From NCBI GenBank assembly GCA_016716505.1, contig JADJWF010000003.1, forward strand, positions 682,001 to 746,000: DNA of 64,000 nucleotides. The letters run 5' to 3'. This document shows, one piece after another, positions 45,724-55,126 of the stretch. Origin of the DNA: Verrucomicrobiota bacterium (lineage in GTDB: Bacteria > Verrucomicrobiota > Verrucomicrobiia > Limisphaerales > J093). The first letter of the stretch is position 1. Each line of letters begins with the position of its first letter. The notes beneath the pieces were generated by a model. That model did no database searches and had not been told where the DNA came from. It worked only from the letters and a program-made list of their open reading frames with translations. Position numbers and translations under genes: made by a program.

Positions 45724-45795
45724 GGTGAATTGAGTTTCCGCTTCGCCGGCGGCAGGATTTGCCGTCGAGTTGCCCTCACCAAGCAGAATTTCGCG

Positions 45796-46995
45796 TCAAC
45801 CCTTCTCGTGAGTGACTACCTTCAAAAACCCCGCCATGCGGTCCGCCTGTCTGGCCCACGAATACTCGCGCGTGACCCGTTCGCGCAGTGCCGCCCCGCG
45901 CCGCCGCAGTTCGGCCCGGGACAGCACAGCCAGTTCCTTCAGACGGCCGGGCAACTCGTCCCCAGTCCTAGCCGGATCAAAGTAAAACGCCTCCGGCCCC
46001 AGCACCGCGTCACTGCCCGATAACCGCGTTGTGAGAATGGCCCGGCCGCACAGGGCGTAATCAAACAGCTTGGAAGGGAAGTTGTTTTCGTTGCCGTGCC
46101 CGGCAGGCCGCGGGTTGACCAACACGTCCCAGTCGAGGGCCTTTTCCAGGCAGGCTTCGGGGGTTGGCAGGAGTCCGTGGAAGCGGAGGCGCGAATCCTG
46201 TTGAGCTTGTTCAGCTACCCAACCGGCGAGCCGTCCATACCCGCACACGTGCAATTCCATCGCGCCTTCGGTGGCGCGGAAGGCGCTCACCAACTCCCTC
46301 ACTCCCGCGTGCGCCGCCAGTGCCCCGAAGTAGCCGAAGCGGATGGCCCCGCCGGAGACCGTGCCTGAGTCCTCCGCACAACCCGGCGCCCGTTCCGGCG
46401 AGCAACCGCCGGGCATCCACAGAAACGGCGTGCGGAGCGGTTGAAAGAAGCGCTCCGTTGCCGGGCTCGCCCCGATGGCCGCGTCGAACTCAGCCAACAT
46501 ATCGTCCTCGAAGTAAACCAACGGTTTGAAGCGATAGCGGAAACGCTTGAGAGGCGACAAGCGTTGGCCCAACTGAGTGCTGTCCAGCAGGAGCAGGACA
46601 CGTCGTGGCCGGCTGGCTTGGCGTCCGAGCCCGCGGATGAAGGCGTTGTACACGGGAGACAGGTTGTAGGTCATCACCACATCCGGTCGCCATCCGCCAA
46701 CCTGCCAAGCGCGGTATTGCCGTCCGAGGTGGAAAATGGAAAGACAGCGGTGCCAAAGCCGTGGCCGTTGCTCGCTGAGGCGCAGCTCGTGAGCCACCCC
46801 GGTGCGCGGATCCGCCGCGGACGGCAGCCCTCGGGGGGAAGGCCCCGGAAGCAACGTCGTCGAGCGGATGTCGCAATGCACCCGGAGCGCCGCAAGCATC
46901 TGTGTTTCGAACAGATGCCCCGCCGGATTGGTTCCCGGCATCAGCGCTTGCCAGCCCGGCGGAAACGAAAAGCCGAGAAAAAGCAGCCGCATCAT
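45796..46995 (-). CDS. Glycosyltransferase, GT4-like
   Basis: A 399-residue GT-B glycosyltransferase. MMRLLFLGFSFPPGW opens the N-terminal Rossmann domain (start at 46995 or 46992); the C-terminal domain has GGAIRFGYFGALAAHAGVRE, MELHVCGYGRLAGWV and the acceptor/donor block VLVNPRPAGHGNENNFPSKL with the conserved Glu. The ATG at 47085 would overlap the preceding GT2 gene. Acts in the cytoplasm on nucleotide-sugar donors; the sugar is unknown. Confidence 0.85.
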   Translation of the reverse strand: MMRLLFLGFSFPPGWQALMPGTNPAGHLFETQMLAALRVHCDIRSTTLLPGPSPRGLPSAADPRTGVAHELRLSEQRPRLWHRCLSIFHLGRQYRAWQVGGWRPDVVMTYNLSPVYNAFIRGLGRQASRPRRVLLLLDSTQLGQRLSPLKRFRYRFKPLVYFEDDMLAEFDAAIGASPATERFFQPLRTPFLWMPGGCSPERAPGCAEDSGTVSGGAIRFGYFGALAAHAGVRELVSAFRATEGAMELHVCGYGRLAGWVAEQAQQDSRLRFHGLLPTPEACLEKALDWDVLVNPRPAGHGNENNFPSKLFDYALCGRAILTTRLSGSDAVLGPEAFYFDPARTGDELPGRLKELAVLSRAELRRRGAALRERVTREYSWARQADRMAGFLKVVTHEKG

Positions 46996-47002
46996 GGGGT
47001 CG

Positions 47003-47833
47003 CTACTGCTTCGAGGCGTCGGACCCGCAGCCCGCCCGACGAAGATGGGCGTCCAAACCCGTCGCGCACCGCTGGCGTCGCTCACGGACGGCTCGCTCCA
47101 GCAAATCGTCGTTGTCAGCCAACCGCGCGCGACTGGCCGGCGGATGCCACAGGTGATAGCACAGCGCCCGACCGCGCACGTCCAGCCGCCGGAGACCAGA
47201 GTTCATCAGCCGGACGACCAACTCGGAATCCTCCCGTCCCCAACCCACGAAGTCCTCGTTGTAGCCATTCACTTTCTCGAGGTCCGCCCGCCACACCGCC
47301 AGGTTGCACCCCCGGACACCGCGGAGGTCGGTCCGCACCCGTTGCAGCGGAAACGGCCAGCGGAAGGCGTGTTTTAAGCCGCCCACCTGGAAGGCAACGA
47401 GCGCCCGCCAGCGATCACGCCGAAAAGATTCCAGACCGAAGAAGCGCGCCCCCACTCGGCCAATCATCGCCCGGTGTCCTTGGACGAAGTACCCCGGCCG
47501 GGCCAGCATCGCATGGTCTCCGATGAATCTGGGATGGGGAACCGTGTCGCCGTCGAGCAGGACACAGTATGGCGCTGTGGCGGACGCGATGGCCGCGTTC
47601 AGAATCCTCGCCTTTCGAAAGCCTTCATGGGGCTGCCAGACACGCTCGCAGCGAAAAGGCTGCGCCTCCTGCCAGCGGCAAAACAGCTTTTCCGTGGCCT
47701 CGCCTGAACCGTCGTCCGCCACCAGCACCTCCGCAGGGTGAACGCTCTGGGCCGACACGGCCGCGAGGACGCGATCAAGATATTCCGGCTGATCGTAAGT
47801 GCTGATGATCAGGCTGACGCCGAGATCGCTCAT
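47003..47833 (-). CDS. Glycosyltransferase family 2
   Basis: A 276-residue GT-A enzyme. The start is the ATG at 47833 (MSDLGVSLIISTYDQPEYLD). Metal/nucleotide motif DDGSGEATEK, DXD-like LLDGDTVPHPRFI, and the acceptor region GCNLAVWRADLEKVNGYNED with the GWGREDSEL block typical of the N-acetylgalactosaminyl/chondroitin-type GT2 clade. It ends 7 bases before the GT4 gene begins, so the two are co-transcribed. Its long upstream in-frame extension to 48310 is antisense-like and was not used. Confidence 0.9.
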   Translation of the reverse strand: MSDLGVSLIISTYDQPEYLDRVLAAVSAQSVHPAEVLVADDGSGEATEKLFCRWQEAQPFRCERVWQPHEGFRKARILNAAIASATAPYCVLLDGDTVPHPRFIGDHAMLARPGYFVQGHRAMIGRVGARFFGLESFRRDRWRALVAFQVGGLKHAFRWPFPLQRVRTDLRGVRGCNLAVWRADLEKVNGYNEDFVGWGREDSELVVRLMNSGLRRLDVRGRALCYHLWHPPASRARLADNDDLLERAVRERRQRCATGLDAHLRRAGCGSDASKQ

Positions 47834-47898
47834 GGACGCAAGGAGCTCACCGTCGGAATCGGAATGGCAGCGGGCCCGGCATCGCTCGGCAGACCACC

Positions 47899-48675
47899 TC
47901 ACGGCGCGGGCGCTTTCGCCGTCCGGGCTTCGCGAACCATCGCGTAGCGCGTCAAGGTGGAAAAGGCACTGAGACCGGCGATGTAAAATCCCTGCCAGCC
48001 GTCGAGAAATCCGAGCCGAAGCAGGTACGCCCGGACAAATCGCCACGCCGGCCGCACGGCCAACTCGAAGACCCCCGCGTGGCGTCCGCTGGCCTGCCAC
48101 CGCCGCACGAAGTCCGCGTGATAGGGCGCGATCTTCGCAATCTGTCCCGCGATACTTTCGTTGCTGAAGTGTCGCAGTTCGGCCGCCAGTCGCCCTACCC
48201 TCCCGTCCACTTCCAACCGTGCATGGGGCTCCTCCCCCGCCCAGCGCGCCCGACCGCGACGCCAGAGCCGACGCACCCGGTCGGGATACCAATCGCCGTG
48301 GCGAATCCAACGACCGCAGTAGAAGGTACAGCGCGGGAATTCGTAGGCCGCCGGCTCCGTTCCCAGGCCGCTCACTGCTGACCCGATCGCGGCGCGCAAC
48401 TCGGGCGAAACCTCCTCGTCAGCATCCAAGTTCAGCAGCCAGGGTTGGGAGCACTTCGCGGCCACCGAGTTCTTCTGTTCAATGAAGCCCTTCCACTCCT
48501 CACGCCACACCCGGGCGCCGTACCGCTCCGCCACCGCCTCGGTTCCGTCGCTCACCTCGCGATTGATGACCACGACCATCTCCGACACCCAGCCGGACAC
48601 GCTGGCCAAGGCCCGGCCGATGCGGTGGGCCTCGGCACCCGAAATCAGACACGCGGAAATGGGCAATTTTTGCAT
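47899..48675 (-). CDS. Glycosyltransferase family 2, WaaE/KdtX-like
   Basis: A 258-residue GT2 protein of the LPS-core type: MQKLPISACLISGAEAHRIG, VSEMVVVINREVSDGTEAVA, the WKGFIEQKNSVAA segment and LLNLDADEEVSPELRAAI with the DxD. The C-terminus has amphipathic and hydrophobic segments (LRLGFLDGWQGFYIAGLSAF) common in this family. WaaE adds beta-glucose to the LPS inner core in enterobacteria; the function here is only inferred. It starts divergently from the heptosyltransferase, 45 bases apart. Confidence 0.9.
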   Translation of the reverse strand: MQKLPISACLISGAEAHRIGRALASVSGWVSEMVVVINREVSDGTEAVAERYGARVWREEWKGFIEQKNSVAAKCSQPWLLNLDADEEVSPELRAAIGSAVSGLGTEPAAYEFPRCTFYCGRWIRHGDWYPDRVRRLWRRGRARWAGEEPHARLEVDGRVGRLAAELRHFSNESIAGQIAKIAPYHADFVRRWQASGRHAGVFELAVRPAWRFVRAYLLRLGFLDGWQGFYIAGLSAFSTLTRYAMVREARTAKAPAP

Positions 48676-48720
48676 CGTGGCCGCATCCAGCGCCGGCTCA
48701 TCATCCGGGCGGAGCCGATC

Positions 48721-49812
48721 ATGCGACTCGCCGAGTTTTACAACGCCACGCGAAACGCCCGCAAAATAATTCTGGTGGACCTGGGCTTTCTGGGCGACGC
48801 GATTCACACCATCCCGGCCTGCTGGGAACTGCACCGCCATTATCCCGATGCCGAACTGCACACCGTTTTCGCTCCGGTGGGCGCGGAAGTCCTGGCGCTG
48901 GTGCCGTGTGTTCATCGCTCCTGGGCGTGGCCCCGCACCCGCTCGCTCAAAGACTGGCGCTCGGATTTGCGGCGCTGGCGGGAACTCCGTCAGCAACACT
49001 TTGATCTGGCGCTCAACTTCAGCGGCGCGGACCGGCCGCTGCTGATCACAGGTTTTTCCGGCGCCCCCTGGCGGGTGGCCTACCCGGGCGATCGCCGGCA
49101 CATCTGGGCCCGCTGGCTCATTCCCCGATGGATGTCTCGACAGCCCCGAAATCAACCCGTTTTCGAGCAGCGTCGCCGCGCCCTGGCTGAATGCGGGTTC
49201 TCCCTGGCCGCGCCGCAGTTTGGCCTGCGCGTGCCGGACGAGGCCCTTGCCGCCGCCGCGCGCTGGGTACCCCCCAACGCGGTTCATGTCTCCATCAGCG
49301 CCAGCGGGCCACTCAAGGAGTGGCCCCTGCCCCACTGGATTTCGTTCGCGCGGGCGGTGCTGACCGAATTCCCCGATTGGCGAATCGTCGCCACCGGCGC
49401 GGCCACGGAGCGGGAGCAAACGCGCCTGCGGGAATTTGCTGCCGGCGTCCATCATCCGCGGCTCGTCCAGGTTCCCCCGGGCGGATCCGTGGCGCTGCTG
49501 GCGGCGATTCTGAGCGGCTGCCGACTCCATGTGGGGGCAGATTCGGGTGCGCTGCACCTGGCGGCGGCGCTGGGTGTCCCCTGCCTGGCATTTTTCCGTG
49601 ACTACGAGGGAACCATCGAATGGGCACCCACGGGGTCGCGGCATCGGATTCTCAAGCGCCCCTGCCCCTGCGACATCAATCGCTACCGGCAACCGGTTCC
49701 GGCGTGCGGCTTTGCCGGACCGGCGCGCTGCTTGGCGGACATATCCGTGACTGAAGCCCTGGAGGCCTTCCGGGCCGTGCTCCGCGAATCGGCGGCAACG
49801 ACACCGGGTTGA
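48721..49812 (+). CDS. Glycosyltransferase family 9 (ADP-heptose:LPS heptosyltransferase-like)
   Basis: A 363-residue GT-B protein. KIILVDLGFLGDAIHTIPAC is the family N-terminal motif, followed by LNFSGADRPLLITGFSG. The C-terminal donor domain has VSISASGPLKEWPLPHWISF and HVGADSGALHLAAALGVPCL, the GT9 signature for heptose nucleotide binding. The ATG at 48721 begins right before the conserved N-terminus. With the neighbouring GT2 and GT4 genes it points to lipopolysaccharide-core assembly. Confidence 0.92.
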   Translation: MRLAEFYNATRNARKIILVDLGFLGDAIHTIPACWELHRHYPDAELHTVFAPVGAEVLALVPCVHRSWAWPRTRSLKDWRSDLRRWRELRQQHFDLALNFSGADRPLLITGFSGAPWRVAYPGDRRHIWARWLIPRWMSRQPRNQPVFEQRRRALAECGFSLAAPQFGLRVPDEALAAAARWVPPNAVHVSISASGPLKEWPLPHWISFARAVLTEFPDWRIVATGAATEREQTRLREFAAGVHHPRLVQVPPGGSVALLAAILSGCRLHVGADSGALHLAAALGVPCLAFFRDYEGTIEWAPTGSRHRILKRPCPCDINRYRQPVPACGFAGPARCLADISVTEALEAFRAVLRESAATTPG

Positions 49813-49833
49813 AGTGAACCGCCGAGTCGCGCG

Positions 49834-50673
49834 CTACTGCTGCCCCGCGCTCTGAAGCGGGTCCCAGTAGCGCGAGTTGACCAACCCGCGTGCGTCGCCG
49901 AAGGCCGGGTCGCGGGCCGGATTGATCTTGTTGTCCTTGCGCGCTTCGGCGTGCCCGTCGGAAAACCCGACCACGCCGGTGGACCGGTGCCGATTGGGGT
50001 CCACACCTTCGTAACCCTGGATCTGACTGTTGGCCCTCACCGGCCCCATGTACGACCACGGCCACCAGCAACTGCTGCTCCACTCTCCGCCCATCTTGGG
50101 CATGGTATCCGCCACCACGAAACACTCGGCCGGGTTCACGATGCCCGAACGCTTGAACCACGGCCGCGAGACAAACCGCACCCCGCCCACCACCAGCACG
50201 TCCTCGTTGTCATACGGCCACCGGTTCAGAAACCAGGCGTTCATGCCGTAGCCCACCTTGTGGCAGTCGAACTTCCATTCCCACTGAACGCCGTTGTCGA
50301 GCCGGCGGCCCTTGATGGCCGGACAACGGAAAAGATTCGATCGCCCCTCACTGTAGCCCACGATCGCGGTGCCCCACCAGTTGGTCAGCGACGGCCCCGC
50401 GTCGGCCGTGTTCAACCCGAGGTTGCGGTGCGCCGGAAAGGTGTCCCGGTTGTCATCCGTGTAGAACTGCATGAAGAGGTTGATCTGCTTGAGATTGTTC
50501 AGGCAGGCAATGCGCTGCCCCTTCGCCTTCGCCAGCGAGAGCGCCGGCAGAAGCATACCGGCAAGAATGGCGATGATGGCGATGACCACCAAAAGCTCGA
50601 TCAGGGTGAAACCAGTGCGGCACCGACACGGGTCGGGGCTGGCGTCAGCCGACTTGCGGGAACGGGGGTTCAT
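49834..50673 (-). CDS. Prepilin-type protein with H-X9-DG C-terminus
   Basis: A 279-residue exported pilin-like protein with prepilin motif GFTLIELLVVIAIIAILAGM after a 24-residue basic leader (start ATG at 50673). The long helix continues LPALSLAKAKGQRIACLNNL. The C-terminal HRSTGVVGFSDGHAEAR carries the H-X9-DG motif common in Verrucomicrobiota and Planctomycetes surface pilins (DUF1559-like). It ends tail to tail with the heptosyltransferase. No catalytic motif; it may form surface pseudopili. Confidence 0.9.
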   Translation of the reverse strand: MNPRSRKSADASPDPCRCRTGFTLIELLVVIAIIAILAGMLLPALSLAKAKGQRIACLNNLKQINLFMQFYTDDNRDTFPAHRNLGLNTADAGPSLTNWWGTAIVGYSEGRSNLFRCPAIKGRRLDNGVQWEWKFDCHKVGYGMNAWFLNRWPYDNEDVLVVGGVRFVSRPWFKRSGIVNPAECFVVADTMPKMGGEWSSSCWWPWSYMGPVRANSQIQGYEGVDPNRHRSTGVVGFSDGHAEARKDNKINPARDPAFGDARGLVNSRYWDPLQSAGQQ

Positions 50674-50775
50674 GGCGATATGAGCATGCCGCGGCTCCAC
50701 CCCTGCATCAACTTGAAAATCGGGCCCGGATGGTGCCGCGCCGGACGGGCTGGGGCCGCATGGTCGCCTGACGGC

Positions 50776-50955
50776 GTGCCGCTCAGTTGGAACGAAATCC
50801 GCCATCGCGCCATCGCCTTTGCCCGGGAGTGGAAGGGCGAAGCCCGCGAAGCCGCGGAGCGCCGGACCCTCTGGAACGAGTTCTTCAACGTCTTTGGCGT
50901 CCGCCGCCGCACCGTCGCGTCCTTTGAAGCACCCGTTCGCATGCTCTCCGGTTAC
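50776..50955 (+). pseudogene. N-terminal remnant of an MmeI/YeeA-like DNA methyltransferase-restriction enzyme
   Basis: About 60 codons from a GTG at 50776 read VPLSWNEIRHRAIAFAREWK, ... LWNEFFNVFGVRRRTVASFE, then APVRMLSGYA. This is the start of class I SAM-dependent DNA methyltransferases that are fused to a nuclease (MmeI-like). After that the frame turns into unrelated arginine-rich sequence and stops at 51075; the whole methylase and nuclease are missing. It lies between two prepilin genes, so it looks like a deletion scar. The remaining bases 50956-51250 hold nothing I can assign. Confidence 0.68.
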
Positions 50956-51250
50956 GCCAAGCCGCGCCCGCGCCGGTGCATCCAAGGCTCACGCCCGAGC
51001 AAGCCTATGGTGATGCCGCCCACTGTTACTGCGCCAAGGAGGAACCACCGCCTTACCGGGCGCCGTAGGCAGTGAATCCCCGAAAACTCGGCTAAGGCGT
51101 GTCGTCCAGCCCGACCAGAGGAGCCGGCGCCCAAACCGCCGGAGAACGTCTTCCGTCGCTTCAGCCGACGGGAACCGTCTCCTGCCCCGGCCCGGCTGAC
51201 CGGCCGGTGACGGTAGAAAACCGTTCCCGGCAATCCATCGGCGGGACATC

Positions 51251-52114
51251 TTGGTGGCGGTGCGCTCGCTGAAACAACGCCTCGCCCGCCCGGCGAATCC
51301 GCCAGCCGCAGTCTCACGCCGCGCTGCGAGCGGCCCCTCTCTCTTCGGAGGCACCGACACGAGCCGCGACCGCACCCCCGATCGCCGCGCCCCGCCGGCG
51401 GCCGCTCTCACCGCCCCGCCGCAAGTCTCGGGTTTTACCTTGGTCGAATTACTCGTCGTCCTGGCGATCGTCGCGTTGCTCGCGGGCCTGCTGCTGCCCG
51501 CGCTGGCCGCGGCGAAGGGGCGCAGCCATCGAACCACCTGTGGCTCGAATCTGCGTCAGATCGGACTGGCTTGGGAGATGTACCTAGCCGACGCCGGTCA
51601 ACGCTTCCCCGACCGGCGCGACCTCAAGCTCACCCTGCCCGGCGGCTATCGGCCGTGGGACAACTGGCCGGCATCCGACCCGCGATCGGGCTGGGCAGCA
51701 CAGGTGCTTGAACCACACCTCGCCGCCGGCGGTGTCTGGTTCTGCCCGGGCCTTCGGGCCACTGACCTCGCGACGCTTCCGCAAGCCGCTCAAGCCGTTC
51801 GCGGCGATTCCAACGCGCCGGCCGCCAGCTACTGGCTCTGGCGCTTTGACCGCGCCGACGAGCCGATCCCGCTCGACAACTTCTGGGGCAAGTCACCCGA
51901 GCAAGCGCTGGCGGATTTGCGCGCGGCAAATCATCCCGTGGTCGGGACACCGCACGGTCCGGCGGAAGTGGAGCTCGCCGTGGACGTCTATTTTCCCGGC
52001 ACCATCCCGGCCGTGCCGGAGTCGCTGCGCGGGCGGTCCAGCCACCGCGGCGGGATGAACCGCCTGTTCCTCGACGGACACGTCGAGTTCCGCCGAGATC
52101 GGCGGCTGAAATAG
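51251..52114 (+). CDS. Prepilin-type protein with H-X9-DG-like C-terminus
   Basis: A 287-residue pilin-like protein. The prepilin motif GFTLVELLVVLAIVALLAGL occurs at about residue 60, so the leader is unusually long if the TTG at 51251 is the start; GTG codons at 51254 and 51260 are alternatives, and the real start may lie further in. The C-terminal HRGGMNRLFLDGHVEFRR is the H-X9-DG-type ending. It is on the opposite strand from its paralogue at 49834-50673. Confidence 0.82.
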   Translation: MVAVRSLKQRLARPANPPAAVSRRAASGPSLFGGTDTSRDRTPDRRAPPAAALTAPPQVSGFTLVELLVVLAIVALLAGLLLPALAAAKGRSHRTTCGSNLRQIGLAWEMYLADAGQRFPDRRDLKLTLPGGYRPWDNWPASDPRSGWAAQVLEPHLAAGGVWFCPGLRATDLATLPQAAQAVRGDSNAPAASYWLWRFDRADEPIPLDNFWGKSPEQALADLRAANHPVVGTPHGPAEVELAVDVYFPGTIPAVPESLRGRSSHRGGMNRLFLDGHVEFRRDRRLK

Positions 52115-52288
52115 TCCCCCCGAGCGTCGCGATTTATCCGGCACTGATGGGCCGCGGACGGAGATGTCCGCGCCCCTTTTCAATGGACCATGCCCCAAGC
52201 TTGCCGGCGGGGTGCTTGCCCCAGCAAACTCCCTGCGTCGCACTCACATGCTTCACCAACTTCATCCGCAGTGGAAAGGAACCCCGCC

Positions 52289-53461
52289 ATGAGCCCAGCC
52301 AGCCTCGACAAATCCGCCTTCCGCTTTCCTTCGCAGGAACGAGGCGTGTATCTCAACCACTGCGGCATCTCGCCGCTTTATCCCGGAGCGGCGGCCGCCG
52401 CGCTAGCTTGGGACGAAACGCACGCGGCCTTGGGGGTGGGTGTGTTTCGCAAGCTGGGCGATCCCACAAACGCCGTGCGAAGGGCGGCGGCCACGTTGCT
52501 GGGAGTTCCCGCCGAAGACCTCTCCTTCCTGCGCAACACGGCCGAGGGGCTCTCGATGGTCGCCAATGGTCTGCCGCTTCAGCCGGGCGACCAGATCGTC
52601 AGCTACATCCACGAGTACCCTTCCAACCACTACCCGTGGCGGCTGCAGGAGGCGCGCGGGGCGCAGCTCGCGCTGTTGCCCGACCGCGACGTGGGTTCTG
52701 GCCTCCCCGCCGAACGCCCGCGCGGCTTTGCACTGGAGGACCTGGAAACGCTGCTCCGGAGCGGCCGCGTCCGGGCGGTGGCCCTCAGCCACGTGCAGTT
52801 CACGAGCGGCTTCACCGCCGACCTGGCCGCGATCGGCCGGCTCTGCCACGAACATGGCGCGTGGTTGATCGTGGACGCGGCCCAAAGTCTCGGGGTCTTG
52901 CCCCTCCGCCCGCTCGAGTGCGGCGTGGACGCCGTCGCCGCCTCGGGCTGGAAGTGGCTGCTGGGGCCGATCGGCACGGGTCTGCTGTACACGAGCCCGC
53001 GTTTGCGGGCGGCCCTGCGTTGCACCATGGCGGGGGCCGATCTGATGCAGCAGGGGGACCAGTATCTCGACCATACGTGGCGACCTCACACCGATGGCCG
53101 GTTCTTCGAGTACAGCACGGGCCACATGGCCGCGGCGGCCGCCCTGGCAGCCTGCTTGAACGACCTGCACCTGCGCGCGGGCATCGAGCAGATCGCCGCC
53201 GAAACGGCGCGGTTGCGAGAACTGCTCATCGCGGGTCTGGATTCAACGCGCTTCCGCCGGGCCAATCTCCCGGGAGCCAACGGTCCCATCCTCTCGTGGC
53301 TCGTCCCGGAGCCGGAAGCCGTGGCCCGACGTGCCGCCGAGGCCGGCGTGACGGTGACCGTCCGCGGCGGTTACCTGCGAACTGCGCCGCACTTTTACCA
53401 GACGGACGAAGAAATCCGGCTTGGCATCGAGGTGCTGAATCGCGCGGCGGCCATCGGCTGA
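52289..53461 (+). CDS. Class V aminotransferase-fold PLP enzyme
   Basis: A 390-residue PLP enzyme of the isopenicillin N epimerase/cysteine desulfurase/kynureninase fold. The PLP aspartate is in LIVDAAQSLGVLPL, and the Schiff-base lysine is Lys222 in ASGWKWLLGPIGTG. YLNHCGISPLYPG marks the N-terminus. The ATG at 52289 has a good ribosome-binding site (GGAAAGGA) about 8 bases upstream. The exact reaction is not readable; the lack of a catalytic Cys loop argues against a classical cysteine desulfurase. It stands alone among unrelated genes. Confidence 0.88.
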   Translation: MSPASLDKSAFRFPSQERGVYLNHCGISPLYPGAAAAALAWDETHAALGVGVFRKLGDPTNAVRRAAATLLGVPAEDLSFLRNTAEGLSMVANGLPLQPGDQIVSYIHEYPSNHYPWRLQEARGAQLALLPDRDVGSGLPAERPRGFALEDLETLLRSGRVRAVALSHVQFTSGFTADLAAIGRLCHEHGAWLIVDAAQSLGVLPLRPLECGVDAVAASGWKWLLGPIGTGLLYTSPRLRAALRCTMAGADLMQQGDQYLDHTWRPHTDGRFFEYSTGHMAAAAALAACLNDLHLRAGIEQIAAETARLRELLIAGLDSTRFRRANLPGANGPILSWLVPEPEAVARRAAEAGVTVTVRGGYLRTAPHFYQTDEEIRLGIEVLNRAAAIG

Positions 53462-53521
53462 GCGAAGCATTCTCCGTCGCGCGCCGCGGTCGGGTGCGCG
53501 CCGGCGGTGGACCAGCCAGCG

Positions 53522-55069
53522 CTAGCCCGCCACCAATTGCCGCAACTCGCCGTGCAGGCGACGACTGGCCGATTTCCAGAAGTAGAGGTTCAGGCAGCCG
53601 GAGACCGCCACCCACAGCCAGGGAAGAATGGCGAAAACGCGGCCGCCCCCGAGGAAGACCAACCCGATCAAGATCAACCACGGCCAGACAAGGACGCGTG
53701 AGAGCGTCGCCACGTAGGCCCGGCCGGGGCCCGGCTTGATCAGCCCCTGCAGCGTCCCCACCCACGCCAGGGTATGGAGGTCCCAGACCAGCATGACGCT
53801 CGTGGCGAGGGCGACGAGCAGCGCCGACCAATCGCCCGGCCGGCCAATGCCAAGGAAGAGCATGATGATCTGGCCGACCATCAGCGCGAGCACCGGCCCG
53901 GTGAACGCGTGGCGAATCCCGCCGAGGTGTCCGCTGAGAATATCGCGCACCGTCGCGCCGCTGGTGAGCAGCAGTTCGAGCGTACCGTTGCGCCGGTCGT
54001 CGGCCCACCGCTGGGCCGCCTCGGAGGCGACGAACCACTTGAAGGGCATTTGCAGGAAGTAGCAGAACACCACCGTGTTGCCCCAGCCGCGCCAGTCCGA
54101 ACTGACAAAGTATTCGCCGGAGAGCCAGACGATTCCCGCCAGCGCAATCAGCCCCCACAGCGCTTTGGCGCGGAGCCGATTCCGGTTGGCCAGCCAGATG
54201 AGCGGATTCAGGTCGAGCAACTCGCGTCGCAGCTCGCGGCGCTGACGGGCGTCGCCAAAGCTCCACTCGTGCCAGCGGCGTCGCCAGGCGGACACCCACT
54301 CCGACTTCGGGGCCTCGTGATAGGCGGAGGCCAGATGCCGCGCCGCCAGCCACAGGCACAACCACGCCAGGCCGTGAGTGATGCCCGTGGAGAGCCAGAA
54401 GTCGTTGACCCCGCGCGCGTATCGCCCCGAAACGGCGAGATCGAATTCGTCGGTGATGCTGAACCACCGCAGCCACGTGCCAACGGCGTTCCGGCCGGCG
54501 AGGTCAGCGAACCAGGGGAACGCCGCGCCCAGCAGAAAGAGGAGCAGCACAGCCACGGCTGCCGCGCTCCGCGTGTGTTGGGAAAAGGCGGACATCACCA
54601 GCCCCACCGACAGCGAGAGAAAGAGGGTGTTCAACAGCACGACCGCGGTGGTCCCGAACTGGCCGAGCGACACACCGCCCATGAGGATCGGCAGCGCCAG
54701 CACGGGCAGAACGGCGGCGATCTGCAGCGTTGCATTGATCGAATAGCCCGCGAGCTTGCCCACCACGATGTCGAAGCCGCGCAGGTCGGTGAGAAAAAGC
54801 AGCCCCAGCGTACCCTCGCGTCGCTCACGGCACAGGGCATCGGAAGTCTGGAGCGGGCCGGCCAGCCAGCACACCAGATAGGCCAGAGCGGCCAGCCCCT
54901 CAAAGAGGCCCTTCCCGGCGCTGGCGGCCGCCTGCCATTCCGCGAGAAACCAGAGGGTCCAGGCGGCAGACGCAATCGCGATCGCCGCCGCCGCCATGCG
55001 CCCGTAAAAGGTCCGGTGTTGCCGGGCGGCCACCCGCAGTTCTCGTTCAACAACCGGAAGGAAGCGCAT
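53522..55069 (-). CDS. ABC-2 type transporter permease (paralogue 1)
   Basis: A 515-residue inner-membrane protein. N-terminus MRFLPVVERELRVAARQHRT, then two sets of hydrophobic helices typical of ABC-2 permeases separated by a soluble stretch. EGTLGLLFLTDLRGFDIVVG and RNGTLELLLTSGATVRDILS are internal repeats of the ABC-2 coupling motif, so this is a fused double permease. A paralogue with the same start lies immediately upstream. No ATP-binding gene is present in the window. Confidence 0.88.
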   Translation of the reverse strand: MRFLPVVERELRVAARQHRTFYGRMAAAAIAIASAAWTLWFLAEWQAAASAGKGLFEGLAALAYLVCWLAGPLQTSDALCRERREGTLGLLFLTDLRGFDIVVGKLAGYSINATLQIAAVLPVLALPILMGGVSLGQFGTTAVVLLNTLFLSLSVGLVMSAFSQHTRSAAAVAVLLLFLLGAAFPWFADLAGRNAVGTWLRWFSITDEFDLAVSGRYARGVNDFWLSTGITHGLAWLCLWLAARHLASAYHEAPKSEWVSAWRRRWHEWSFGDARQRRELRRELLDLNPLIWLANRNRLRAKALWGLIALAGIVWLSGEYFVSSDWRGWGNTVVFCYFLQMPFKWFVASEAAQRWADDRRNGTLELLLTSGATVRDILSGHLGGIRHAFTGPVLALMVGQIIMLFLGIGRPGDWSALLVALATSVMLVWDLHTLAWVGTLQGLIKPGPGRAYVATLSRVLVWPWLILIGLVFLGGGRVFAILPWLWVAVSGCLNLYFWKSASRRLHGELRQLVAG

Positions 55070-55126
55070 GGGCGAACGCGGCCGATGACAAGCCGGAGGC
55101 GACCGGGGGGCGTGAGGCTGGAGGTC

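Noticed and set aside
49951..51075. 374-codon plus frame containing the restriction-enzyme remnant
   Set aside because: Its first 275 codons are antisense to the prepilin gene; only about 60 codons resemble a protein family.
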